A stretch of DNA of 64,000 bases from Emcibacter sp. (GCA_021647465.1 JAKIUQ010000009.1:52407-116406), one strand, 5' to 3'; positions 55,300-63,985 are shown, counted from the stretch's first letter. The notes: a model not told the origin generated them from the sequence alone. Translations and numbers: made by a program.

Positions 55300-55379
55300 A
55301 ATCACTCTCCTATCTAGTCAGGCTAGTCATTATATAGATAAAGCTGATAAAAGTCAAAGGCCAGAATACAATGTTTCAT

Positions 55380-56534
55380 TCAAGAGATTGCTCCTGCAAT
55401 CCTTACTGATATTTTTTCTGCTGCAGATTTAACCGGATCACTGGCCAGATGAGCGTAGCGTGCGGTGGTTTGTACCTGAGTATGCCCGAGTAGTTTCCCA
55501 ATCATAGGAAGTCCTTCGCCAACCATCAATCCGCCACTGGCATATGAGTGTCGCAAATCATGTATCCGGACATCATCAAGCTTGGCGGCAGTCCTGATCC
55601 GTCTCCAGGGATGCTGTAAGTCCGTGAGATAAGAGTCCTGCTTTTTACCGGAAATAACGTATGGATTGTCATCTACCTTATCAATATCTTTCAGTCGGTC
55701 AATGATGGCTGACCCCACATGGACAACCTTGGCCCCGGATTTGGAATCCGGCAATCTGAATTCCCCAAGTTCAAAATCAACATATTCCCATTTAAGGGTC
55801 TGGATTTCCCCCAACCGGCATCCTGTCATCATTAATAGCCATATAGCATGAACAGCTGATTTGGTTTTAGAACCACTATCCTCAGCGTCTCTCAGGGCTT
55901 GCCCCAATCTCTTGTATTCCTCCAGAGATAAAAACCGTTCCCGTTTCACTTCTTTGTATTTCTTAACATGCAGGCAGGGATTGCTGTGATCAGGTCGGAT
56001 TTCCCATACTTCTGCCAGATTAAACATCTTGGATAATACCCCTAAAGTGCGATTAGCCTGATAAGGGATATGAGCATATTCCATATGAAGCTCGGCAATA
56101 TCCCTTCTGGCAATCTCAAGCACTTTCTTTCTTCCCATGGCCGGATTAATAAACAGCTCCACATTTCGTTTATATTCTTTTTGGGTGGAGGGCTTACAAT
56201 GCAGGGGAACATATTCATCCAGAAACTTCTTGCCCATTTGTTTCATAGTAATACAGCGTCGTAACTTCGCATCATCTCCTATGGGGTCTTTTCCATCTTT
56301 CAGGGTAGCTAAAATCTTAAGGGCTTTGGTCCGGGCTTTCTCGCACGTAATGGGGCCGTGAGGGCCGATGGTATATTTACGGTGTCGGCCATTATAGCGA
56401 GTTTGAACGATATAATATTTACGTCCTGAAACGCGAGTGCGAACGCCGAAGCCTTTCAGTTCATCATCCCAGTAAACTTTATCCTTCTCTCCACAGGTGA
56501 GGGCGTCGACAAAGCGTTTATTGATTTTAGGCAT
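55380..56534 (-). CDS. Tyrosine integrase, P4/DUF4102 type
   Basis: 384 aa. N-terminal DUF4102-type arm-binding domain (FVDALTCGEKDKVYWDDELKGFGVRT), core-binding SAM-like domain from about 110, and catalytic domain with Arg in TGCRLGEIQTL near 240, HDLRHSYASGG near 325, His in LGHTQVQTT and the nucleophile Tyr in ARYAHLA. Site-specific integration into a tRNA gene, matching the tRNA-Met fragment 210 bases upstream. It reads away from that fragment. Integrase of a genomic island. Confidence 0.94.
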   Translation of the reverse strand: MPKINKRFVDALTCGEKDKVYWDDELKGFGVRTRVSGRKYYIVQTRYNGRHRKYTIGPHGPITCEKARTKALKILATLKDGKDPIGDDAKLRRCITMKQMGKKFLDEYVPLHCKPSTQKEYKRNVELFINPAMGRKKVLEIARRDIAELHMEYAHIPYQANRTLGVLSKMFNLAEVWEIRPDHSNPCLHVKKYKEVKRERFLSLEEYKRLGQALRDAEDSGSKTKSAVHAIWLLMMTGCRLGEIQTLKWEYVDFELGEFRLPDSKSGAKVVHVGSAIIDRLKDIDKVDDNPYVISGKKQDSYLTDLQHPWRRIRTAAKLDDVRIHDLRHSYASGGLMVGEGLPMIGKLLGHTQVQTTARYAHLASDPVKSAAEKISVRIAGAIS

Positions 56535-56564
56535 ATTGATCTCCCATTTGAGGCTGGGAAGCTA

Positions 56565-56604
56565 ATGTTGCCCAAAGCAAAACTGGGCACCAATTGGGCA
56601 ACAT
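56565..56604. promoter_or_regulatory. Perfect 11-bp inverted repeat upstream of int
   Basis: ATGTTGCCCAA (56565-56575) and TTGGGCAACAT (56594-56604), 18-base spacer, 31 bases upstream of the integrase start on its strand. A third TGGGCA (56584-56589) lies in the loop. Arm-type integrase site or repressor operator; it could also act as an RNA hairpin in the int leader. Confidence 0.6.
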
Positions 56605-56744
56605 TTGAAATAAAACCACAGCCAAAGAGATAGTACGTAAGAAAACAATAATAGTCAAATAAACCTTGTAAAAACAATATATTATGAACTATAAAGAAAC
56701 AAGAGCCAACAATAGATATCTACAGAAAACAACTATTAAGCTAT

Positions 56745-56789
56745 CTCATAACCTGAAGGTCGTTGGTTCAAATCCAACCCCCGCAACCA
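56745..56789 (+). repeat. tRNA-Met(CAT) 3' fragment: attachment site
   Basis: 45 bases matching the 3' half of a methionine tRNA: anticodon loop CTCATAA, then CCTGA of the anticodon stem, AGGTC variable region, GTTGG-TTCAAAT-CCAAC T arm, then CCCCGC half of the acceptor, A discriminator and CCA. The bases before CTCATAA (AGCTAT) cannot pair with CCTGA and the 5' half is absent, so it is not a working gene. It is the expected crossover block left at the distal end of an integrated island, beside the integrase. The complete gene must be outside the window or lost. Confidence 0.9.
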
Positions 56790-58401
56790 TTTCAAACGAT
56801 ACACCCCGATCTGCACTTGCGGTCGGGGTTTTCTCATGGCTCATGAAGTTGAATAAACCGGCAATATCCCCGTGAATACGGGCCTTTAGCTCACCACCCA
56901 CAGGAACAAGCTCAATATAGTCAATCAGAGACCGGATAATCTCCATGGCTTGATTGCGGGTCTCAGGCTCCTGGAGGCTCAGATATAATTCTTGTAACCG
57001 CTCATGGTATAGATCAGCCATTTTAGGATGAATGAGCGGGATCGGTTGATCAGCGGTTTCTATATGCTTCGCTAGTTCCTTTTGCCTCAGTTCCAACCGC
57101 CGCATCTCATCAACTATAATGTCGGCACTGGAACCGCCTTTAAGGGCGTTGAGCAACATGGTGAGGTCTTTGGTGATCTGATCATGTTCCCGCTTCTGAT
57201 CAGATATTTTATGAGTTTGCTCATAATGAAGCCGTTTAAGTTCTTCGGTGAATTCCTCACAGAAACTCTTAAAATATTCCGGCTTGATCAGATGATGTTT
57301 AAGGCCGTTCAGGATTACCGTTTCCAGCCGGTCATGCTTGATGTAATGATGATTGTCACAGGTGCCTTTGTTAAGACGGGTGGAGCAGCCAAAGTAGCTT
57401 TTACTGGTGGCGGTAAAGACGCCGTGGCATCTGCCACACCTGAGCAAGCCGGAGAGTAGATATTTGGGCCGCCGTTGATCCCGGAACCTGTAGGGCATGC
57501 GGGGCTTCTGGTTCTGGCGTTGCTTCTTCTGTCTTATCTTAACCTGATCCCAAAGCTCCTGATCAATAATCCGCAGGTCTTGCACATCCTGTATGATAAG
57601 CTCTTCCGGCGGGTTAAGCCGGGAAATACGTCTGCCCGTATCCGGGTCTTTCATATAGCGTAGCCTGTTCCAGACCAGTCTCCCAATATATAGCTCATTG
57701 TTGAGAATACCCGTTCCCCGCTTCTGGTTGCCGTTAATGGTACTCTGCCCCCAGCCTTTACCACTGGGGGAAGCTATCCCTTCCTTATTGAGGGTAGTGA
57801 CAATTTGCAAAGGAGAAATGCCGGAGACATATTCTGTCATGATCCGCTTGACAATAATGGCTTCGGCTTTATTTATGGTCCTTTCCCCCTTTATGGCTTC
57901 TCCGGCACTGTCCGTGCGTTTAACCACGTCATAACCGTAACTGTTCCCGCCGCCGGATTTACCCGCTTCTACGCGACCACGTAAGCCCCTGCGTGTCTTG
58001 TCGGCAAGGTCTTTGAGGAACAGGGCATTCATGGTGCCTTTCAGGCCCACATGCAGATGATTGATCTCGCCCTCACTGAGGGTGATGATTTTAACTCCGG
58101 CGAACTCCATACGCTTGAATATGCCTGCAATGTCTTCCTGATCACGGGACAGGCGGTCCATGGCCTCGGCCACGATAATGGCGAACTTGCCAGCCAGGGC
58201 GTCTGCTATCAAGGACTGTACAGCGGGCCGTATGAGTGAGGCACCGCTGATGGCCCTGTCTGTATAGCATTCCACGACCGTCCAGCCTTCCTTGTCACAT
58301 CTTTCCCGGCACAGGCGGATTTGATCTTCTATTGAGGCTTCACGCTGATGGTCAGAGCTATAGCGGGCATAGATGGCCACAGTATTATTATGGGCGGGCA
58401 T
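56746..58401 (-). CDS. Large serine recombinase with tRNA-derived C-terminus
   Basis: 551 aa. Resolvase domain with catalytic Ser in YARYSSDHQREAS (near 14-18) and Arg in DRLSRDQ; Recombinase domain near 185-290 (TTLNKEGIASPSGKGW); zinc ribbon with CGRCHG near 330 and GCS..KGTC; long coiled coil near 395-455. The last about 28 residues (EKTPTASADRGVSFEMVAGVGFEPTTFRL region) are the antisense of the tRNA-Met fragment and its terminator (56746-56833). VAGVGFEPTTFRL tails are well known products of antisense tRNA ends. So the natural tail is shorter and was replaced by recombination at the att site. It follows a small gene and the HEPN-like gene. Confidence 0.85.
   Translation of the reverse strand: MPAHNNTVAIYARYSSDHQREASIEDQIRLCRERCDKEGWTVVECYTDRAISGASLIRPAVQSLIADALAGKFAIIVAEAMDRLSRDQEDIAGIFKRMEFAGVKIITLSEGEINHLHVGLKGTMNALFLKDLADKTRRGLRGRVEAGKSGGGNSYGYDVVKRTDSAGEAIKGERTINKAEAIIVKRIMTEYVSGISPLQIVTTLNKEGIASPSGKGWGQSTINGNQKRGTGILNNELYIGRLVWNRLRYMKDPDTGRRISRLNPPEELIIQDVQDLRIIDQELWDQVKIRQKKQRQNQKPRMPYRFRDQRRPKYLLSGLLRCGRCHGVFTATSKSYFGCSTRLNKGTCDNHHYIKHDRLETVILNGLKHHLIKPEYFKSFCEEFTEELKRLHYEQTHKISDQKREHDQITKDLTMLLNALKGGSSADIIVDEMRRLELRQKELAKHIETADQPIPLIHPKMADLYHERLQELYLSLQEPETRNQAMEIIRSLIDYIELVPVGGELKARIHGDIAGLFNFMSHEKTPTASADRGVSFEMVAGVGFEPTTFRL
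56802..56833 (+). terminator. Terminator behind the tRNA fragment
   Basis: CCCCGA (56804-56809) pairs with TCGGGG (56823-56828), followed by TTTT. It lies 13 bases after CCA, the normal place for a tRNA terminator, so the tRNA 3' block and its terminator were kept together. Confidence 0.75.
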
Positions 58402-58419
58402 GGGAATATCCTTTGGGCT

Positions 58420-58632
58420 TCAGGTTATCTCTTTATCTTCTGTTGTAATGCTCTTCACCGCAAGTGTCTGATTATCATTGGCGGCTGTATCCAGCAATTG
58501 CTGATTAAAAACCCTCCGTGCGGTTTGTCGTCCGAGCAAACGGGCAAATTTATGTAGGGTCAGATTAATGGTGCCATCAGACATATTGTCATTGGCGGCG
58601 GGTGAGGTGTGAGGGGATTTGTCCTTTGGCAT
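58420..58632 (-). CDS. Small conserved companion of the serine recombinase
   Basis: 70 aa from the ATG at 58632 (GGAGTTCCC-like site upstream); a longer in-frame start at 58905 runs through a region without homology. The recognisable part is FARLLGRQTARRVFNQQLLDTAANDN. Short proteins of this type with an LLGRQ-AR motif and NDN repeats are commonly found just upstream of recombinase genes in alphaproteobacteria. Stop is 18 bases before the recombinase ATG. Function unknown. Confidence 0.65.
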   Translation of the reverse strand: MPKDKSPHTSPAANDNMSDGTINLTLHKFARLLGRQTARRVFNQQLLDTAANDNQTLAVKSITTEDKEIT

Positions 58633-58924
58633 GGGAACTCCTGAATAATGCTGCGGACAATATTCAGTAGAGACTGATTTAAGGCGGGCGTCAAGGGCCG
58701 GATAACCGGCAGGGCAAGGGGCTACAGAGTAGTGCAGTGCATTAGCGGGTACCACAGAGAAACAGAGGGAACCACAGTGAATTCTGGAGAAGGTTATATG
58801 CCGGGTATTTTTATGCCAAAAAAGTGATTTTTTTGCTGAAACTTCTGATTTGTATAGCCGAAAGGCCGGAGAATAAGTATCAGGCAGTGAGAATTTTGTA
58901 TTCATCGTCCGAGTCTTTCAGGGG

Positions 58925-60286
58925 TCAGGCCACTTTTTGTTCTTTGACATCCGTGCTTTCCTTATTATTTTTAAGGTCAGATTTGTCTTCGGCAGGGTCA
59001 TCATCGCGTGTCCGGACTTGTCTGAGGAGGCCGAGCATTTGAATGAAGGTGTCTTTGATCGCCGTGGTTCGCACCTGAATAATATCCCCTAGAAGGTGGA
59101 TGCCGCGCTCTTCGTCGAGGTAACCTTTATAGGTCATGCATTTCAGGATATTGCCAAGGGTCTGCAAATCGTAGCAGGGCTCTTCAAGATTGAAGATTTC
59201 AGCACCCAATTTCTCCAATGCCTCTTCCTGTTCCGGCGTTCGGAAAATCAAGGACGGGTCTGGAACTGTGGTTTGCAGAACCTCAGGTTCTTCCTCTTCA
59301 TCATCATCACCGAACATGGGGTCTTCTGGCGGCTTTAAAGCCTGTCCGACAACTTCCAGCCAGTTTTTTCGGGGTTTGGCGAGACTTCCCGCCTTTAAGG
59401 CGTCAAATTTTATCTGACAGATGTGATGAACCAGTTTATGCAAATCCTCCACATATCCGAACATGAGATCAAGGGCACTGTCCGTAACGTGATAATATGC
59501 ACTAAAACGGACATCCCTGAAGGCAATTGACAGGTGGTCGAAGATTTGTTCGCCCCGTAAACCTGTCCAGACCATGGCAAGTTCCGGGTGAAGACTCTCC
59601 GCCAGTTCCCGCAGAGCATTCAGGGGACGGCCAAGGGGGTATTTCAGGGTATGGATCACCATCAGGGCTTCATAGGCCTGTGCCGCTGCAACATTGAGCA
59701 TGAAGGCCGCTGCATTGCGGTCCTTGTCTTCAAATGATCGTGCCCCGGAAAGAAACAGTTCGGCAAGGGGATAGGCATGGTCAAAATAATCACGGGCCTG
59801 AACATAGTGTTCCTCGACAGGGGGCAGGTCCGGTATTGTAAACAGATCATGGGAGGTATCCCCCTTGCTATAAATAAGAATACCACGGGTCTGTATCTGG
59901 TCATAGGCCAGATATCCGTTTCTTAACCTTTGATCAATCCGCCCACGTGTATCCGCGACCTGTAACAACACGGGAAAGCTGACCTTGCCGGATTGGTTCA
60001 CCTGCTCTATGGCCCGTTCCAGATTACAGAGAATATCACACAGATGGGCCGAGACTATCACCATGAGGGTATAGCGAAAGGGCCTGTCATCGGGCCGCAG
60101 TTCCGTATCCGGTCGCCAATGATCCTCTGTGAAACAGCCATGTAGAATGATATGCCGGATGCGACTGGGGGTATAGCGACGATAGGGGTCTTTATCATTG
60201 GCAATGGTTTGTTCGACCAGAAGCTTGGCGATATAGGTCAGGTCATTCTGGACCTGTGAGGGCAGGTGGGCGATTGAGGTTCTCAT
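58925..60286 (-). CDS. HEPN-like protein with inactive nucleotidyltransferase-like domain
   Basis: 453 aa from the ATG at 60286 (AGGAG 7 bases upstream; the ATG at 60322 adds 12 residues without a site). Residues about 40-140 align with the minimal nucleotidyltransferase (MNT) part of MNT-HEPN proteins, but the GSxxxGD site reads LHGCFTEDHW (48-57) and the DxD strand reads RYTLMVIVS (71-79), so the metal-binding acids are gone. Residues about 165-290 match the HEPN part (AAAFMLNVAAAQAYEALMVIHTL, FRDVRFSAYYHVT). An R-x5-H motif (RFSAYYH, 260-266) is the potential RNase site. An acidic patch (327-334) and a new helical domain (355-425) follow. It may be an RNase toxin or a regulator; family call from memory. 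Divergent from an XRE gene. Confidence 0.6.
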   Translation of the reverse strand: MRTSIAHLPSQVQNDLTYIAKLLVEQTIANDKDPYRRYTPSRIRHIILHGCFTEDHWRPDTELRPDDRPFRYTLMVIVSAHLCDILCNLERAIEQVNQSGKVSFPVLLQVADTRGRIDQRLRNGYLAYDQIQTRGILIYSKGDTSHDLFTIPDLPPVEEHYVQARDYFDHAYPLAELFLSGARSFEDKDRNAAAFMLNVAAAQAYEALMVIHTLKYPLGRPLNALRELAESLHPELAMVWTGLRGEQIFDHLSIAFRDVRFSAYYHVTDSALDLMFGYVEDLHKLVHHICQIKFDALKAGSLAKPRKNWLEVVGQALKPPEDPMFGDDDEEEEPEVLQTTVPDPSLIFRTPEQEEALEKLGAEIFNLEEPCYDLQTLGNILKCMTYKGYLDEERGIHLLGDIIQVRTTAIKDTFIQMLGLLRQVRTRDDDPAEDKSDLKNNKESTDVKEQKVA

Positions 60287-60484
60287 GGGTGGCTCCTTTT
60301 GGTTGTGGTGGCGATTGGGCAAGCTTCATCGTTCCTGTGCCTGCTCAGTCTAGCAAAACACAATGATATGCTGGTCGGAGAAGATTATTTCTCTTGCTCC
60401 GGTCTGGTAAGTCTATAAAATACGTAACTTATTGATTTGCAGTGCCTTTGGCTTATACTGCAAGAACTTCAAAACTAATTATTA

Positions 60485-60560
60485 GTATTTTAAATACCAC
60501 TATTGATATGGAAAAGTCAACTTAAAATATCAATAATTGTATTTAAAATACCAGAATTGA
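60485..60560. promoter_or_regulatory. Nested dyad operator between the HEPN-like and XRE genes
   Basis: GTATTTTAAATAC (60485-60497) and its inverse GTATTTAAAATAC (60539-60551), with TATTGATAT (60501-60509) and ATATCAATA (60527-60535) placed symmetrically inside: arms 13 and 9 bp, 3-base links, 17-base centre. A further AATACCAGAATTGA (60547-60560) repeats AATACCACTATTGA (60493-60506) directly. It ends 6 bases before the XRE start, ideal for autorepression. Confidence 0.8.
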
Positions 60561-60566
60561 AATTTT

Positions 60567-60821
60567 ATGGCTAAGTTTATACCTTTGGAAGTTCGCCTGA
60601 TCAAGGCAGCACGTCAATTACTGAATTGGACGCAAGAAACACTTTCGCTGAAAAGCGGTGTCCCTATCAGTACGTTACGGCGGATTGAGAGTAGTACAGA
60701 AAAGGTAAGGGGTAGCTATGAGAATATCGAAAAATTATATGCCGCTCTTCGTAGGGGCGATGACAATTATTCTTTAGAATTTCTCAATGATGGCGAACCT
60801 GGTGTTAGGTTGAAGAAATAA
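60567..60821 (+). CDS. Small XRE-family regulator
   Basis: 84 aa. Xre-type helix-turn-helix at about 10-50 (LIKAARQLLNWTQETLSLKSGVPISTLRRIESS), then a short C-terminal helix (YENIEKLYAALRRG). No second domain. It is divergent from the HEPN-like gene with the dyad between them, so it is the likely autoregulator of both. It could act as an antitoxin-type repressor. Confidence 0.85.
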   Translation: MAKFIPLEVRLIKAARQLLNWTQETLSLKSGVPISTLRRIESSTEKVRGSYENIEKLYAALRRGDDNYSLEFLNDGEPGVRLKK

Positions 60822-61025
60822 TACTAATTTCCAAATCGTAATGCCATTGAAAGAGGGCCTTAGTATTTTAGTATGGCGGGATATTCGTCTTAAAAGTATG
60901 AACCCATTGCGGATGCTGAATATAACATTGCTTGATTACTTTTGGAAGGTGTCGATACGCAAGCCACAGTGAATGCAAGGTATTGATTATGGTAGGCATT
61001 AGAAAAATATAGAAGGGGTAGTGCC

Positions 61026-61355
61026 GTGAAAGTATTTTCTCAATTGCAAGCACACTTATGGGCATTTTATTATAAAATCACGATTTGGCTGTTGCTAAAA
61101 AAAATCAAATATGGATCCATTGTTGGGTTACTTACCTTGTTGTCGCTTATTATTATAAGCGCTCTACTTTTTCCCATACTAAATAACGTATTAGAAACTT
61201 ATTTCTCTATACATGGGCGCTTAAGTAGTTTTCAGACATTACTTATGACGTTGGGTGGTTCGCTAATTGGCGCTACTGCGATTGCTTTCTCACTTATTAT
61301 GTTCGCAATGCAAGTGAATGTGGAGCGCATGCCACATGGGCTTTTCCGAAAATTC
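61026..61355 (+). pseudogene. DUF2254 membrane protein, truncated by IS
   Basis: About 110 codons from the ATG at 61026: two transmembrane helices (about 32-55, GLLTLLSLIIISALLFPIL; and 75-95) and the family block LGGSLIGATAIAFSLIMFAMQVNVERMPHGLFRKF. Full DUF2254 proteins are about 400-450 aa. The coding match ends near 61355, a few bases before the IS3-type element, and the frame stops at 61376. Function of the family is unknown; this copy is dead. Confidence 0.8.
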
Positions 61356-61422
61356 AGAGGTGGTACCCAAATATAGGACAGTTAGTTAAGGTGGGTTTTG
61401 ACATTAAAAAAGGACCACACCT

Positions 61423-61704
61423 ATGGTATCGAGACGTAAATTCACCTCAGAGTTCAAATCGAAAGTTGCGTTAGAGGCGCTACGCGAAGAATGTACATTG
61501 TCAGAACTGGCCACCAGATACGACATTCACCCCAATATGATCCGCACGTGGAAGCGCCATGCGCTAGACAATATGGCAGGGTTATTCACGGGTAAATCTG
61601 AGAAACATCAGGCCAATAAAGACGGTGAGATCAAAGACCTTCATGCCAAGATAGGTCAGCTCACGATTGAGAATGATTTTTTGGCAAAAGCCTTCAAACG
61701 CTGA
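61423..61704 (+). CDS. IS3-family transposase OrfA
   Basis: 93 aa helix-turn-helix protein (KFTSEFKSKVALEALREECTLSELATRYDIHPNMIRTWKRHA) with a leucine-zipper-like tail ending QLTIENDFLAKAF. It recognises the IS ends. The frame shifts -1 near GAT TTT TTG GCA AAA G (61675-61690) to enter OrfB. IS3-type programmed frameshifting is standard. Confidence 0.92.
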   Translation: MVSRRKFTSEFKSKVALEALREECTLSELATRYDIHPNMIRTWKRHALDNMAGLFTGKSEKHQANKDGEIKDLHAKIGQLTIENDFLAKAFKR

Positions 61705-61724
61705 GCAGGGAGCGTCGGAAGGCC

Positions 61725-62570
61725 ATGATTGAACCAAGCAAGAGTAAATTATCGATCAAGCGCCAGTGCGAACTGGTCAGTATTAGCAGATCCAGTTTTT
61801 ATCATACAGCATCAGGGGAAAGCCCTTTGAATCTGTTGCTGATGCGATTGATTGACGAACAGTTTATGGAGACGCCCTATTATGGCTCTCGCCAAATGGC
61901 CCGTCACCTGCGGCGGGCGGGCCACTGCGTATCGCGCAAGCGTGTTCGCAGACTGATGCGTAAGATTGGTCTGTGGCCTATCTATCAAAAGCCGCGCACG
62001 AGCATCCGTCATCCACAGCACAAGGTCTATCCTTATCTGCTCAGGGGACTGGATATTAACCGTGCTAATCAGGTCTGGAGCACTGACATCACATATATTC
62101 CCATGAAGAAGGGCTTTCTGTATCTGGTGGCCATTATTGATTGGTACAGCCGTAAAGTGCTGAGCTGGCGACTATCCAACAGCATGGATGTGAGCTTCTG
62201 CCTTGAGGCGCTGAAAGAGGCCATTACGCTCTATGGTAAGCCTGATATTTTTAATACAGATCAGGGCAGCCAGTTTACCAGCTTTGAGTTCACCAACACG
62301 CTGAAGGAGGCTGGTATCCGTATATCCATGGATGGTAAAGGCTGTTGGGTTGATAATGTCTTCATTGAACGCCTGTGGCGCAGTCTTAAATATGAGTGCA
62401 TTTATCTCCATGTTTTTGAGACTGGCAGCGAGGTACGGCGGGGGATCAACAAGTGGATGCAACATTATAATGGTGACCGACCGCATTCTTCCCTTGACGG
62501 AGCCACTCCAGATGAAGTTTATTCAAATTCCATATGGGGTCATGACCCCATATGGACAAAAGCGGCATAA
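61725..62570 (+). CDS. IS3-family transposase OrfB (DDE)
   Basis: 281 aa if started at the ATG 61725; in the natural OrfAB fusion the frame continues from OrfA. Integrase core with Asp in STDITYIPM near 119, Asp in NTDQGSQFTS near 179 and Glu in NVFIERLWRSLKYE near 215, followed by the C-terminal YN..RPHSSLDG.TP block. All three catalytic residues are intact, so this IS may be active. Confidence 0.94.
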   Translation: MIEPSKSKLSIKRQCELVSISRSSFYHTASGESPLNLLLMRLIDEQFMETPYYGSRQMARHLRRAGHCVSRKRVRRLMRKIGLWPIYQKPRTSIRHPQHKVYPYLLRGLDINRANQVWSTDITYIPMKKGFLYLVAIIDWYSRKVLSWRLSNSMDVSFCLEALKEAITLYGKPDIFNTDQGSQFTSFEFTNTLKEAGIRISMDGKGCWVDNVFIERLWRSLKYECIYLHVFETGSEVRRGINKWMQHYNGDRPHSSLDGATPDEVYSNSIWGHDPIWTKAA

Positions 62571-62712
62571 ATGAACATGAAAACATCAAACCTACCTTAA
62601 CTAGTCTCCCCTAAAAAACTATTGAAAGTCTTATGGAATAAGGATTCCCATGGCTTTTGGTATGTTGTAAACTGCAACAAATATAATATTCCCCTTCAAA
62701 AGGTTGCAATTT

Positions 62713-63985
62713 ATGCTTAAGAAGAACCCGAAGAAAGACCGTCAGGACGACCTGTTTCGTCCCCGTTTAGAGAATATCATTGATTGTCGTCACGAGCTGG
62801 TAAAGCTTGGGGCCTTGATTGACTGGGATGGTCTGGAAGCCGACCTTTCCCGCTTTTACTGTTCTGATAATGGTCGCCCTGCCGGATCGATACGCCTGAT
62901 GACGGGGCTTTGTTTTCTTAAAGACATCAAAGGCTTATCCGACGAAGAAGTCTGTGCGGTCTGGTGTGAGAACCCCTATTTCCAGCATTTCTGCGGTGAA
63001 ACATTTTTCCAGCACCGCTTTCCCGTCGAGCCGCCATCCTTGAGTATTTTCCGGGGGCGTATTGGCGAAGCGGGCATGGAACGCCTGCTTGAGGAGACGA
63101 TTAAAGTCGGTGTGCAAACCGGCACAGTTTCAAAGCGGGATTTGTCTCATGTGACGGTGGATACGACCGTGCAGGAAAAGGCGGTTCACTTTCCAACCGA
63201 TGTACGGCTGTGCCACCGGGCGCGGGAGGCGTTGGTCAAGCTGGCGCAAGAGCAGAATATTCCTCTGCGCCAAAGTTACCGCCGCAAAGGCAAACAGGCC
63301 CAGTTCATGGCCAACCGTTACATGGCGGCGCGACAGATGAAGCGGGCGCGCAAGAAGATCAAAGAGGTCAGAAACTATCTGGGCCGAGTGATGCGGAATA
63401 TTAAATCTGCGGCTGATCGGGGGCAGATGTTATCGCCTGCTCTTGAGGAAGCCCTCGGCAAGGCGCAAATCATTTATAACCAGACCCTGAACCCCAAAAC
63501 AAAGAACAAGCTTTACAGTTGGCATGCGCCGGAGGTGGAATGTATCGCTAAAGGCAAAGCCCACAAACGTTACGAGTTTGGCTGCAAAGCCAGTTATGCC
63601 ACCACCAATAAAAGCAACTTTATCATCGGTGCCATGGCGCTGCACGGCAAGCCGTATGATGGACACACACTGGAGAGTGTCCTTGGCCAGATCACGCAGC
63701 TCACGGGCATCAAGCCCCGCGAAGTTCAGGTTGACCTGGGCTACCGGGCCAGCATATCATGATATGGCGATTATTCTGGCACGAAGGAAGCGCGGCATCA
63801 CCCCGGCAATAAAAAAACGCATAAAACGGCGCAATGCTATAGAGCCAATCATCGGCCACTGCAAGAATGACCGTAAAGTCGGGGCGCGCAACTGGTTGAA
63901 AGGCCGGATTGGTGATAAAATCAACGCCATATCCATGGCCATCGGCTTCAATATGAGAAAGATCTTGAGAAAGATCTTTTTATGA
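62713..63985 (+). pseudogene. IS5-family transposase, frameshifted
   Basis: First frame from the ATG at 62713 to a stop at 63762; second frame from about 63752 to 63985. A DDE enzyme of the IS5 type: Asp in VDTTVQEKAV near 160, Asp in VQVDLGYR near 343 and Glu in AIEPIIGHCK in the second frame. A one-base change near 63745 (GGGCTACCGGGCC) would restore it (GYR then ...HDMAIILARRKRGI). It lies 99 bases after the IS3 element; its right end is outside the window. Dead or needs frameshifting. Confidence 0.85.

Larger units (their letters stand above)
61374..62613 (+). mobile_element. IS3-family insertion sequence
   Basis: About 1.24 kb. Left end TAGGACAGTTAGTTAAGGTGG (near 61374) and right end, read inward on the other strand, TAGGGGAGACTAGTTAAGG (near 62613) form imperfect inverted repeats around TTAGTTAAGGTGGG and CTAGTTAAGGTAGG. 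OrfA and orfB are in the -1 relation. The target duplication could not be fixed; ends are approximate. Confidence 0.75.

Noticed and set aside
56745..56789. Complete tRNA-Met gene
   Set aside because: The 5' half and the pairing anticodon-stem strand are missing; only the 3' fragment is present.
58633..58905. N-terminal extension of the small recombinase companion
   Set aside because: No similarity, no ribosome binding site, and the codons are unlike the rest; the start at 58632 fits better.
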